Shown piece after piece: positions 1-7,258 of a DNA stretch of 43,241 nucleotides. The notes under the pieces were generated by a model. That model ran no database searches and was not told the origin of the DNA. It saw nothing but the letters and a program-made list of their open reading frames with translations. A program made the position numbers and the translations under genes. Every line of letters starts with the position of its first letter. Within the stretch, counting starts at the first letter, position 1. Source of the stretch: Clostridia bacterium (GTDB lineage Bacteria > Bacillota > Clostridia > Peptostreptococcales > Anaerovoracaceae); the NCBI GenBank assembly GCA_024689085.1, contig JAILDT010000069.1, positions 1 through 43,241 of the forward strand, given 5' to 3'.

Positions 1-1251
1 GACCTGCCCGTTTCCTTTGATGATGTATTTGAAGGTGCATATTTCCTCGAGCCCCAATGGCCCCCGTGCGTGGAGCTTTTGGGTGGAGATTCCCATCTCG
101 CAACCCTGCCCGAATTCACCGCCGTCGGTGAAGCGGGTGGATGCGTTGACATAGACTGCCGCGGAATCCACGAGGGAGGTGAAGAGCTGCGCCGCTTCTT
201 CATTCTCTGTAATGATGCAATCGGAGTGACCTGTCGAATGCGCATCGATGTGCGCGATGGCTTCATCAACGTTGTCGACCACTTTGACGCCCATGATGTA
301 ATTCAGGAATTCCGTGTCAAAATCTTCAGGACCTGCCGACGTTCCATCGATGATGCCGGCTGCCGTCTCATCGAGCCGGAGTTCAACCGGCGTCTGTCCT
401 GCCTTGGCGCGGTCTGCAACCAGTCGGGCATAGTACTTCGGCAGGAATTCCGCCGCGATATCCTTGTGAACGATGCAAACTTCTGCTGCGTTGCAGACAG
501 AAGGGCGACTGGTCTTCGCGTTTTCCAGAATGTCCAGCGCCATCTCCTGATCAGCATCCTTGTCCACGTAGACGTGGCAGATGCCGGTGCCGGTTTCCAG
601 GACAGGGACCTTGGCGTTGTCGACGCAGGAGCTGATGAGCCCTTTGCCGCCGCGCGGAATGAGCAGATCGATGATGCCACGGGCCTCCATGATCTCAGAA
701 GCGGACTGACGCGTCGTGTCTTCAATGAGTTCGATGGAATTCGCCGGCAGACCTGCTTCCGTAAGACCGGCCTTCAGCGCCTTCACGATTTCTGCTGCGG
801 AGCGGCGGGCTTCCTTGCCGCACCGAAGCACACAGGCGGAACCTGCTTTGATAGCCAGAGCAGTTGCATCAGACGTAACGTTCGGCCTGCTCTCATAGAT
901 GATGGCGATCACGCCCATCGGGACCAGGACCTTGCTGATTTTGATGCCGTTCGGACGTTCGTGAGATGCCAGCACTTTTCCGACTGGGTCAGGAAGGGCA
1001 GCGACTTGACGGATGCCGTCGGCCATGCCTTTGATGCGGTCTTCTGAGAGCGCCAGTCTGTCCAGCATCACGTCGGAAATGATGCCTTTCTGGGACTCCA
1101 TATCCTCCGCGTTCGCTGCGAGTATGGCGGGTGTATTCTTCTCAAGCGCGTCTGCCATGCACAGCAGAGCCCGGTTCTTCGTCTCCGTGCTGGCTGCCGC
1201 CAGTGCCGTGCGTGCGCTGCGTGCGCTCTTCATTAATTCCTGTGTAGTCAT
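1..1251 (-). CDS. proA: Gamma-glutamyl phosphate reductase (3' end just cut off)
   Basis: Second enzyme of proline synthesis: NADPH-dependent reduction of glutamyl-5-phosphate to glutamate semialdehyde in the cytoplasm. The 417 visible codons start MTTQELMKSARSARTAL and run off the window edge still in frame. The family is about 415-420 residues, so only the last residue or two and the stop codon are missing. The aldehyde-dehydrogenase fold is clear: YESRPNVTSDA near residue 120, the ETGTG segment near 220, and the catalytic cysteine C253 in SVCNAAE. The ATG at 1251 shares four bases (ATGA) with the stop of proB, which indicates translational coupling and one proBA transcript. Identity is not in doubt. 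Confidence 0.96.
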   Translation of the reverse strand, partial: MTTQELMKSARSARTALAAASTETKNRALLCMADALEKNTPAILAANAEDMESQKGIISDVMLDRLALSEDRIKGMADGIRQVAALPDPVGKVLASHERPNGIKISKVLVPMGVIAIIYESRPNVTSDATALAIKAGSACVLRCGKEARRSAAEIVKALKAGLTEAGLPANSIELIEDTTRQSASEIMEARGIIDLLIPRGGKGLISSCVDNAKVPVLETGTGICHVYVDKDADQEMALDILENAKTSRPSVCNAAEVCIVHKDIAAEFLPKYYARLVADRAKAGQTPVELRLDETAAGIIDGTSAGPEDFDTEFLNYIMGVKVVDNVDEAIAHIDAHSTGHSDCIITENEEAAQLFTSLVDSAAVYVNASTRFTDGGEFGQGCEMGISTQKLHARGPLGLEEICTFKYIIKGNGQV

Positions 1252-2033
1252 TGGATGATTCCTTCTTTGTTTCCTTTGAATAGTGTTCCGGCGCTTTTGC
1301 CTTCCACGATGTCGTAAAGCAGGTTCGGGTTGCTGCCGTTGATGATGACCATGTCGCAGCCAGACTGCGTGACCATCTGGGCAGCGCCGATCTTGGTTGC
1401 CATGCCGCCGGTGCCCAATCCGGAATCCGTGTCACCTGCAAAAGCTTCAATCTCTTTTGTGATTTCCTCGACGGTCTCGATGAGACGCGCATCCGGGTCT
1501 TTGTTCGGATCTGCAGTGAACAGTCCGTCGATATCCGACATGAGGATGAGAATATCTGCGTGGATCGTCTTCGCGACAATTGCCCCCAGCGTATCATTGT
1601 CACCGACGCTGTTGATCTCCGTCGTTGCAACAGTATCATTTTCATTGACGATCGGCAGGGCGCCGAACTGAAGGAGCGTCTTCATAGTGTTTTCGAAATT
1701 TTCCCGGCGCTCCGGGTCTTCGATATCTTCGCTGGTGATAAGAATCTGTCCAACGGTGTGGCTGTACTTCAGGAAGAGGGTGTCGTAAGTGTGCATGAGC
1801 TCGCACTGGCCGACAGCAGCCGCTGCCTGTTTCGCCGGCACGTCCATATGAGCACGGTCCATGTTCAGCTTGCCGATGCCCATGCCGATAGCGCCTGATG
1901 AGACCAGGATGATCTCATGACCGGCATTCTTCAGGTCCGCCAGGACCTTGACCAGTTCTTCCACGTTTCTGATGTTCAGCCTCCCGCCCGGGTGAGCCAG
2001 CGTCGACGTTCCGATTTTTACTACAATTCTCAT
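1248..2033 (-). CDS. proB: Glutamate 5-kinase, short form without PUA domain
   Basis: First enzyme of proline synthesis: ATP-dependent phosphorylation of glutamate. The amino-acid-kinase fold is seen in KIGTSTL (residues 6-12), SSGAIGMGIGK (45-55), NENDTV (130-135) and DIDGLFTADPNKDP (167-180). The protein has 261 residues and ends after the kinase domain. It therefore lacks the C-terminal PUA domain of the E. coli enzyme, as many Firmicute ProB proteins do. An in-frame ATG lies at 2039, but the GGAGG at 2041-2045 is only one base from it. The same GGAGG is seven bases from the ATG at 2033, so 2033 is preferred. The stop overlaps the start of proA. Confidence 0.95.
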   Translation of the reverse strand: MRIVVKIGTSTLAHPGGRLNIRNVEELVKVLADLKNAGHEIILVSSGAIGMGIGKLNMDRAHMDVPAKQAAAAVGQCELMHTYDTLFLKYSHTVGQILITSEDIEDPERRENFENTMKTLLQFGALPIVNENDTVATTEINSVGDNDTLGAIVAKTIHADILILMSDIDGLFTADPNKDPDARLIETVEEITKEIEAFAGDTDSGLGTGGMATKIGAAQMVTQSGCDMVIINGSNPNLLYDIVEGKSAGTLFKGNKEGIIQ

Positions 2034-2073
2034 ATCCATTCCTCCGGGACTGTTTGCAGATTGTTATGGTAAT

Positions 2074-2102
2074 ACTATACTCTGCGTGAATCTGTTTCGC
2101 AA
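2074..2102 (-). promoter_or_regulatory. Sigma-A type promoter of proBA
   Basis: On the minus strand TTGCGA (-35) is followed after 17 bases by TATAGT (-10). Transcription would start about 34 bases upstream of the proB ATG. It lies just downstream of the terminator that closes the neighbouring repeat locus. Confidence 0.6.
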
Positions 2103-2116
2103 TCGGTCTTTCAAAT

Positions 2117-2162
2117 AAAAAAAAATGGGCTGCGTCTTACTTCTCGTACTACGCAGCCCATT
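2117..2162 (-). terminator. Intrinsic terminator facing minus strand
   Basis: Perfect 12-bp stem AATGGGCTGCGT / ACGCAGCCCATT (2124-2135 with 2151-2162) around a 15-base loop. On the minus strand it is followed by nine T residues (2117-2125). There is no T run on the plus side, so it is oriented to end transcripts coming from the repeat region. No coding gene uses it: proB starts downstream of it. Confidence 0.85.
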
Positions 2163-2301
2163 ATCTGTCAACTTGTAACTTCCTCATTTCTGTTACCTTT
2201 CCTTTCCGCGGCCTGATCTGTGCATCCGGGCTTCCTGTTCCCCCGATTGGATCTTTCTTTGATTCCTACGCCGTTCTCACTCTGTACGCTGTTTCTTCGA
2301 A

Positions 2302-2817
2302 CTTCGCTAATTCTACGATTCTTTGTTAGTTCAGTGCGAAACGCTTGCCCGTGGACTTCGCTGGTTCTGCGATTCTCTGTCAGTTCAGTTCATCAGATTC
2401 TGCAACTGTGCTTCGCTGGTTCTGCGATTCTCTGTCAGTTCAGTACATTAGATCCTGCATTGTGCTTCGCTGGTTCTACGATTCTCTGTCAGTTCAGTAC
2501 GTTAGATTCCGTAAATCTGTAACTGCGCTTCGCTGGTTCTACGATTCTTCGTCAGTTCCGTACATCAGATTCCGAGATCCTGCATTTGTGCTTCGCTGGT
2601 TCTACGATTCTCTGTCAGTTCAGTACATTAGATCCTGCTTTCAATCCTGCAAGTGTGCTTCGCCAATTCTTCGATTCTGCGTCGGTTCCACTTCTGAAAC
2701 TGTACTTCGTTTCCGGCCTTCCGCCAATTCTTCCATTCTTTGCTGGCTTCGTGAATCCTGCTGCGGGTTTCGCTAATTCTTCTATTCTATGCTAGTTCCG
2801 CTCGCCGATCCTGCATC
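2302..2817. repeat. Degenerate tandem repeat array, nine units
   Basis: Units begin at about 2302, 2356, 2411, 2465, 2528, 2591, 2658, 2718 and 2768, with spacings of 54, 55, 54, 63, 63, 67, 60 and 50. The plus-strand core starts CTTCGCTGGTTCTACGATTC and continues CTCTGTCAGTTCAGTACATT, then AGATCC. Units 2 to 6 are nearly identical over about 35-44 bases; units 1, 7, 8 and 9 are diverged. A variable tail of 10-25 bases joins them. The longer units gained 9-13 bases by small duplications of an AGATTCCG/AGATCCTGC-like piece. Confidence 0.9.
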
Positions 2818-2896
2818 CTTTGCCGCTATTCGTTTTTCAAGGTACCGTTTTTTATATCTCAGGGGGTCCTCCTTCAGGTGCCCTCCTGTCGACCTT

Positions 2897-2925
2897 AAAA
2901 TACTACGCCCGGGGGATACAGTCAA
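2897..2925 (-). promoter_or_regulatory. Promoter reading into the repeat array
   Basis: Minus strand TTGACT (-35, 2920-2925), 17-base spacer, TATTTT (-10, 2897-2902). The spacing is ideal and the -35 box matches five of six consensus bases; the -10 matches four of six. The start would be near 2890. The next gene on this strand is proB, past a terminator, so the promoter serves the repeat locus if it is real. Confidence 0.45.
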
Positions 2926-3026
2926 TAGGTTTGGGGCATGTCTTTTGTTGTTTTTGTGTACTAATAATACAACGCAGAACAATGCATTCGCGCGTGAAAG
3001 TAAGGAGGAGAAGAGAACGCAATATG

Positions 3027-3035
3027 TGGTATAAT
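3027..3035 (+). promoter_or_regulatory. Extended -10 promoter of metallopeptidase gene
   Basis: TGGTATAAT fits the extended -10 form TGnTATAAT. No recognisable -35 box sits 17 bases upstream. A start near 3042 would leave a leader of about 13 bases, just enough to keep the GGGAGGGA ribosome binding site at 3041-3048. Confidence 0.55.
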
Positions 3036-3054
3036 GTGCTCGGGAGGGAACCAA

Positions 3055-3420
3055 ATGGACTTAAACAGAATGGGAGAAATCCTGGATATGCTCGCGGAAG
3101 AACTGCCGGAGGAATTCTACAAAGACCTGAATGCCGGCATTGTTCTGACGCCTGAGATCAAAAGAAGCCCCCACGGCGATGACCTGCTGATCATGGGTGA
3201 GTACTCCAGATCGAATCTGGGGCGCGGTATTTCGATTTACGGCGGTTCCATTAATAGCGCCTACGGATGGATGTCCGAAGAGCAGATGACCGAGCAGCTC
3301 CGGGAGGTGCTCCGCCATGAGTTCACTCATCACATCGAATCTCTGGCAGGGGAGAGAGGGCTGGAGATCAAGGACGAAGAGCAGCTTCGCGACTATTACA
3401 ACAGCAAGAAGAAAAGATAG
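3055..3420 (+). CDS. Small zincin-type metallopeptidase family protein
   Basis: 121-residue soluble protein of a family conserved in Clostridia and annotated as metallopeptidase. The zinc motif HEFTH (H88, E89, H92) sits in RHEFTHHIESLAGERGLE, and an acidic D/E-rich tail follows. The first half (ELPEEFYKDLNAGI, IMGEYSRSNLGRGISIYGG) matches the family pattern. The natural substrate is unknown. A longer reading frame begins at 3034, but the ATG at 3055 has GGGAGGGA about seven bases upstream and gives the usual family N-terminus. The gene stands alone and converges on ilvE across a shared terminator. The metallopeptidase activity is inferred from the HExxH motif only. Confidence 0.82.
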   Translation: MDLNRMGEILDMLAEELPEEFYKDLNAGIVLTPEIKRSPHGDDLLIMGEYSRSNLGRGISIYGGSINSAYGWMSEEQMTEQLREVLRHEFTHHIESLAGERGLEIKDEEQLRDYYNSKKKR

Positions 3421-3444
3421 TAGATCAGAAAACAATGACATCAA

Positions 3445-3474
3445 AAAGACCGCGGCCGAATGGCTGCGGTCTTT
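3445..3474. terminator. Bidirectional intrinsic terminator
   Basis: A 13-bp stem with one G-U pair (AAAGACCGCGGCC with GGCTGCGGTCTTT) around a four-base loop. A-rich sequence precedes it and T-rich sequence follows, so it can stop both the metallopeptidase gene and the converging ilvE. Confidence 0.8.
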
Positions 3475-3494
3475 GCTGTTGCTTTTGCAAATCC

Positions 3495-4526
3495 TTATTT
3501 GATTTCGTGGATCCAGCCTTCCGGTCCTTCGACGGTACCCATCTGGATTCCGGTCAGTGTATCGTAGAGATTCTTGAGGACAGGGCCCATTTCGTCCATG
3601 CCGCTCGGGAAGCAGATTTCTTTACCGTGGTCGTTGATTTTGCCGACCGGGGCGATGACAGCTGCGGTACCGCAAAGTCCGCATTCCGCAAACTCAGGAA
3701 CTTCCGCGATCGGAACTTCTCTCTGCTCAATATCCATACCGAGGATGTCCTTGGCCACGATCATCAGGCTTCTTCTTGTGATGGAAGGGAGAATGGAGTT
3801 GGACTTGGACTTCGGCGTGATGATTTTGCCTTCCTTCGTTACAAAGAGGAAGTTCGCGCCGCCGGTCTCCTCAACGCAGGTTCTGGTCGCAGCGTCCAGG
3901 AACATGTTCTCCGAGAATCCTTCCTGGTGCGCAACTTCATGCGCGTGGAAACTCATGGCGTAGTTCAGACCCGCCTTGATGTCGCCGGTGCCGTGCGGAG
4001 CCGCTCTGTCGAAGTCTGAAATCTTCAGAACGAGAGGCTTGATGCCGCCCTTGAAATAAGGGCCAACCGGCATGCAGATCATGCGGAACTCAAATTCTTC
4101 AGCCGGAGCAACGCTGATCATCGGTCCGCTTCCATAGACGAACGGGCGGATGTACATTGTCGCGCCGCTGCCGTATGGCGGAACCCAATCCAGGTTGTTG
4201 GCTACCAGCATATCCAGTGCTTCCATGAACATCTCTTCCGGAACAGGCGGAATGCCCAGTCTTTCGCATGAGTCGATCATTCTCTGCGCGTTCAGGTCAG
4301 GGCGGAAAGTAACGGTTCTGCCGTCCGGAGTTGTGTATGCTTTCAGACCTTCAAAAACAGTCTGCGCGTACTGCAGTACGCAGGCACATTCCGAAATGTG
4401 GCACGTGTGATCAGCAGTCAGTTTGAGTTCGCCCCACTTGCCGTCCTTATACATGGCGCTGACGCTGTAGTCAGTTGGCTGGTAGACGAATCCAAGGCTG
4501 CCCCAGTCGATGTTCTTCTTAGTCAT
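3495..4526 (-). CDS. ilvE: Branched-chain amino acid aminotransferase (class IV)
   Basis: PLP enzyme that transfers the amino group between glutamate and the keto acids of leucine, isoleucine and valine. The 343-residue length and the sequence match the longer, eukaryote-like ilvE type (TVFEGLKAY near residue 56, MYIRPFVYGSGP near 124). The PLP lysine is K184 in GTGDIKAGLNYA, and the phosphate-binding and substrate segments CVEETGGANFLFV and ECGLCGTAAVIAPVG are present. A GGAG lies ten bases before the ATG. No other ilv or leu gene is adjacent; hypB lies upstream on the same strand. A separate promoter and a direct repeat precede the gene, so it is probably its own transcription unit. Confidence 0.95.
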   Translation of the reverse strand: MTKKNIDWGSLGFVYQPTDYSVSAMYKDGKWGELKLTADHTCHISECACVLQYAQTVFEGLKAYTTPDGRTVTFRPDLNAQRMIDSCERLGIPPVPEEMFMEALDMLVANNLDWVPPYGSGATMYIRPFVYGSGPMISVAPAEEFEFRMICMPVGPYFKGGIKPLVLKISDFDRAAPHGTGDIKAGLNYAMSFHAHEVAHQEGFSENMFLDAATRTCVEETGGANFLFVTKEGKIITPKSKSNSILPSITRRSLMIVAKDILGMDIEQREVPIAEVPEFAECGLCGTAAVIAPVGKINDHGKEICFPSGMDEMGPVLKNLYDTLTGIQMGTVEGPEGWIHEIK

Positions 4527-4547
4527 GTGTTTTAATCTCCTTATACT

Positions 4548-4578
4548 TTTATTGCGTTCCTATGCAATTTATTGCGTT
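4548..4578 (-). promoter_or_regulatory. Direct repeat in ilvE leader, possible regulator site
   Basis: The 11-mer TTTATTGCGTT (plus strand) occurs at 4548-4558 and exactly again at 4568-4578. The 20-base period is close to two helical turns. It lies between the predicted start of transcription and the ilvE ATG. I cannot name a regulator. Confidence 0.35.
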
Positions 4579-4590
4579 AACACGTTAGTC

Positions 4591-4599
4591 ATTGTATCA
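4591..4599 (-). promoter_or_regulatory. Extended -10 promoter of ilvE
   Basis: Minus strand TGATACAAT fits TGnTAnAAT. There is no convincing -35 element. The start would be near 4584, giving a leader of about 58 bases that contains the TTTATTGCGTT direct repeat. Confidence 0.45.
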
Positions 4600-4632
4600 C
4601 AAATCCGCGCATTTCGGCGGAAAAATCGCTGT

Positions 4633-5319
4633 TTATACGAGAAATTTCTCGATTTGCCCGCGCAGCCAGGCGGCCCATTCCGCAACGCCTTCGCCAGTCG
4701 CGCCGGACAGGAAGAATACCGGTGCGTCAGGGTTCACGCCCGCAAGGTTTTCCCGGAACGTTTCCGGTGCAAAATCAAAGGCCTCCATGGCGTCGATCTT
4801 CGTTACGAGTACAACGTCCGCCTCATCAAACATGAGCGGGTACTTGAGTGGTTTGTCGTCGCCTTCCGGCACGGAAAGGATGACGGCTTTCATGTGCGCG
4901 CCGGTGTCGAATTCGGCAGGGCAGACCAGATTGCCTACGTTTTCAAGGAAGACGAGATCCAGATCTTCGTGCCCGATCTCGCGCAGGCCCTGTCTTGACA
5001 TTTCCGCATCCAGATGGCACATGCCGCCGGTATGCAGCTGCACGGAGGCAGCGTCGGTCTGCGCGGCAATGGTGCGGGCGTCCACATCGCTGTCGATATC
5101 CGCCTCCATAACGCCGATCTTCAGAGGCCGTTGCGCATTCGCCGGTTCCTGCAGCGCCCGGATGGTGCTGACGAGGGTGGTCGTTTTGCCGGAGCCAGGT
5201 GAGGACATGACATTCACATAAAAGGTCTTCGTGCCTTTGAGCTGCGCGCGGAGCAGTTCCGCATCCTTGTCGTTATCTTCCAGTATCGTTTTTTTCAGTT
5301 CAATTGTTTTGATGTCCAT
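4633..5319 (-). CDS. hypB: Hydrogenase nickel-incorporation GTPase HypB
   Basis: SIMIBI-class GTPase that, with HypA, delivers nickel to [NiFe]-hydrogenase or urease. The 228 residues show the P-loop SSPGSGKTT (39-47), the metal-site motif CHLDA (C101, H102), a further conserved cysteine C133 in NLVCPAEFD, and the guanine-specificity motif TKID (173-176). There is no histidine-rich N-terminal nickel store. No hypA, other hyp gene, hydrogenase or urease is in the window, so it is an orphan here. It starts 12 bases after the RibD-like gene, which places it at the end of the minus-strand operon headed by the DUF4160 gene. Confidence 0.93.
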   Translation of the reverse strand: MDIKTIELKKTILEDNDKDAELLRAQLKGTKTFYVNVMSSPGSGKTTTLVSTIRALQEPANAQRPLKIGVMEADIDSDVDARTIAAQTDAASVQLHTGGMCHLDAEMSRQGLREIGHEDLDLVFLENVGNLVCPAEFDTGAHMKAVILSVPEGDDKPLKYPLMFDEADVVLVTKIDAMEAFDFAPETFRENLAGVNPDAPVFFLSGATGEGVAEWAAWLRGQIEKFLV

Positions 5320-5331
5320 GTTGTTTCCTTT

Positions 5332-6057
5332 TCATCTGTTGTCGGGGATATACTTCAGCCAAAGTCCGTCTCCCGGGAGCTTCTCTGCGTCTGTCAGGCG
5401 GAAGCCCACAGGTGCAAAAGCACCGGAACCATTGCCGGAAACCGGTCTGTCGAAGAGTCCGGCTGACTGCCTGTTGCCGTCCACCATCGGAAGAATTACG
5501 ATGTTCAGTTCATCCAGACAGCCTGCCTGCAGGAAGGTCCAGTTCATTTGTCCGCCGCCAGTGAGCAGAACTGTCTCAATGCCGAACAGAGAGTGCAGTT
5601 TTCCCAGGGCGAGGGGCAGATCCAGATCTGTTTTCCCGGCGAAGATGTAAGAAATCTTCCGTTCTTTCAGATAGGACAGATAGCCATCGTCCACAGCTTC
5701 GGTGAGGACCTCGATCACATGTGCCGGCGGGTTGCCCCTGTGGCTGACAGCGTTGCTGTTCCATTTGAGGGAACCTTTTGTGTCAACACAGACGACGTAA
5801 TTGTTCCGGTACGGTTCGGCCAAATAGTCCTCGCGGGTCATCGCTTCACGTGCCTCAGGGCGCACAGAGAGAAAACCATCCGCGTAGATTTCCGCACAGG
5901 TCACCGCGCCGTTCATGACAGCGTCGGCTTTGTAGCTTTTGCGTATGGTGTTGTCGGTTTCGTAGCCAGCATCTGCGGCAGGGGTGAAGAAAAAGTTCCC
6001 GCTGATCCTGCCGTCGATGGAAGTCTGCATGTGGCAGATTACATAAGGTCTATCCAT
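5332..6057 (-). CDS. RibD C-terminal / dihydrofolate reductase-family protein
   Basis: 241-residue cytoplasmic protein of the RibD_C reductase superfamily. It shows the family start MDRPYVICHMQTSIDGRISG, a G-rich cofactor segment VLLTGGGQMNWTFLQAGCLDELNIVILP near residue 180, and a C-terminal strand rich in hydrophobics. The superfamily reduces pyrimidine or pterin substrates with NAD(P)H; the substrate of this member is unknown and it has no deaminase domain. An upstream in-frame extension to 6162 lies inside the previous gene; the ATG at 6057 has GGA nine bases upstream and gives the family N-terminus. It sits ten bases after the DUF2804 gene and twelve before hypB. Confidence 0.82.
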   Translation of the reverse strand: MDRPYVICHMQTSIDGRISGNFFFTPAADAGYETDNTIRKSYKADAVMNGAVTCAEIYADGFLSVRPEAREAMTREDYLAEPYRNNYVVCVDTKGSLKWNSNAVSHRGNPPAHVIEVLTEAVDDGYLSYLKERKISYIFAGKTDLDLPLALGKLHSLFGIETVLLTGGGQMNWTFLQAGCLDELNIVILPMVDGNRQSAGLFDRPVSGNGSGAFAPVGFRLTDAEKLPGDGLWLKYIPDNR

Positions 6058-6067
6058 GAGTGTTCCT

Positions 6068-7237
6068 TTACAGCAGCATTGTCTTGTCTTCGCCCATTCC
6101 CATGCAGCCGGTGAGGTCGTATTTCGTTCCGGCTTCATCGAGAATGTATCCTTCCAGTTCACCGAAGGTGATGTAATAGTCGATGTTGACGATCCCTGCG
6201 TGGACGATCATCGGGTTCAGGCTGAAGACTTTGAACTTCAGGTCGACCATACCGTACTCGTCTTTGATGAGCCACTCTGCGTAGTTCCTGAAATCTTTTG
6301 TCTCCGGTTTGCGTGTAAACTTAACTGGCGGCAGGATGCTCGAAGCGCCTTCCAGCCAGAGCATGTTCTCGTTGTATTTGTCCTGATCGATGGACTGGTT
6401 GCGGGTCAGGTTGAAGGCCAGATATTTCTTTTCGCCGTTGAAATCATATCTGCCCAGTGTCGTCACCCAGTCGTAGTGGGCGCGGCGAGGGTAATAGCCT
6501 CTGTGGTCGTCGATGACGGCGACGGTGTTTTCGTCACATTCCATCTTTTCACCGTTGATGGTCAGGAATCCTTCCGCCTTGAAGAAGTCCTTCTGGGAGT
6601 ACAGAGGTCTTGGCTTCGTCTTTGAAAACGGAATGCTCGCGATGCTCGGATTCGACAGTCTGGTCAGGTGCAGATCGTAGAAGATCTCCGCCTCACCCAT
6701 GTTTTCCTTCATCGCTGCGACAGCCGTCTTGTCTGGGCGCGGATCGGTAATGAGGCATTTGCCTTTGTGCATTCCGGAGAGGTCGGCGCGTCCTTCATTG
6801 AATGTATTCTCATATCTGACGAAACTGACCGGCGTCTCCGCATATGCTACAGAGCCGTTGATCAGATTCGGCGCAATCTGCGTTTCGGCGCTTTTGAGGT
6901 TCGTATCCCAGCAGTAGGTCTTGTGGGTTCGTTTGTCGTAGAAGACGTTGAGCGTCTTGCCGAAGATGCCCATGTCGCAGACGACGGCCAGCAGTACGCC
7001 GTGTTCGAAGTGAACTTCCGTTGCTTCCCATAGGGTCAGCTTGAGACGGTTAAACATGTTCGGCAGGTGGGTAGGACCTTTCAGCTTCAGAAAATCCATG
7101 GCCTCGAACTCTTTGTCGAAGGTTCCGAATTCGCAGGTCCCGTCCTTCTTACAGATATTCGCCGGGGTAGGGACCGCGCGGCGGGCTTCATTGATATATT
7201 TACTGTATTTGCCTCTGATTTCGTTCTGCTCTACCAT
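6068..7237 (-). CDS. DUF2804 family protein
   Basis: 389-residue protein matching the DUF2804 family by length and by its pattern: KLKGPTHLPNMFNRLKLTLWEATEVHFEHG near residue 50, repeated aromatic-rich beta-strand segments, and RGYYPRRAHYDWVTTLGRYDFNGEKKYLAFNLTRNQS near 250. No signal peptide or membrane segment is visible. The family has no established activity; the fold is predicted to be mostly beta and is sometimes likened to lipocalin-type proteins. AAGGAGAAG precedes the ATG. It begins 21 bases after the DUF2442-HTH gene with no promoter in the gap, so it is probably transcribed with that module. Confidence 0.8.
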   Translation of the reverse strand: MVEQNEIRGKYSKYINEARRAVPTPANICKKDGTCEFGTFDKEFEAMDFLKLKGPTHLPNMFNRLKLTLWEATEVHFEHGVLLAVVCDMGIFGKTLNVFYDKRTHKTYCWDTNLKSAETQIAPNLINGSVAYAETPVSFVRYENTFNEGRADLSGMHKGKCLITDPRPDKTAVAAMKENMGEAEIFYDLHLTRLSNPSIASIPFSKTKPRPLYSQKDFFKAEGFLTINGEKMECDENTVAVIDDHRGYYPRRAHYDWVTTLGRYDFNGEKKYLAFNLTRNQSIDQDKYNENMLWLEGASSILPPVKFTRKPETKDFRNYAEWLIKDEYGMVDLKFKVFSLNPMIVHAGIVNIDYYITFGELEGYILDEAGTKYDLTGCMGMGEDKTMLL

Positions 7238-7258
7238 AGTTCTTCTCCTTATAATGGT

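Larger units (their letters stand above)
2117..2890 (-). ncRNA. Candidate repeat-containing non-coding RNA
   Basis: This is the only stretch over 300 bases without a protein gene. A minus-strand promoter at 2897-2925 and a minus-strand terminator at 2117-2162 frame it, giving a predicted transcript of about 770 nt. The transcript would carry nine degenerate repeats whose core reads AGAATCGTAGAACCAGCGAA and is rich in purines. Minus-strand frames are closed repeatedly by TAA, TGA and TAG inside each repeat, and unit lengths are not all multiples of three, so it is not a protein gene. I do not recognise it as 6S, tmRNA, RNase P, SRP RNA or a known riboswitch. Transcription itself is inferred. 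Confidence 0.42.

Noticed and set aside
70-1047. A 325-codon plus-strand frame
   Set aside because: It is antisense to proA, has no binding site and matches no family.
2345-2776. A 143-codon open frame with repeated LRWFYDSLSVQYIR units
   Set aside because: It is produced by the tandem repeat. Unit lengths of 55, 67 and 50 shift the frame, there is no ribosome binding site, and other frames look equally open.
2302-2817. CRISPR array
   Set aside because: The repeats are degenerate, spacing is irregular, the tails are short and partly similar to each other, and no cas gene is near.
2782-3054. Minus-strand 90-codon frame ending in a basic peptide (RYKKRYLEKRIAAKDAG)
   Set aside because: The start has no ribosome binding site, it crosses the predicted promoter of the repeat locus and the metallopeptidase start, and I recognise no family. 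The peptide-like end may be chance.
4638-4651. Perfect palindrome CGAGAAATTTCTCG at the end of hypB
   Set aside because: It has no loop and no T run, and it codes for the last residues of HypB, so it is not a credible terminator.
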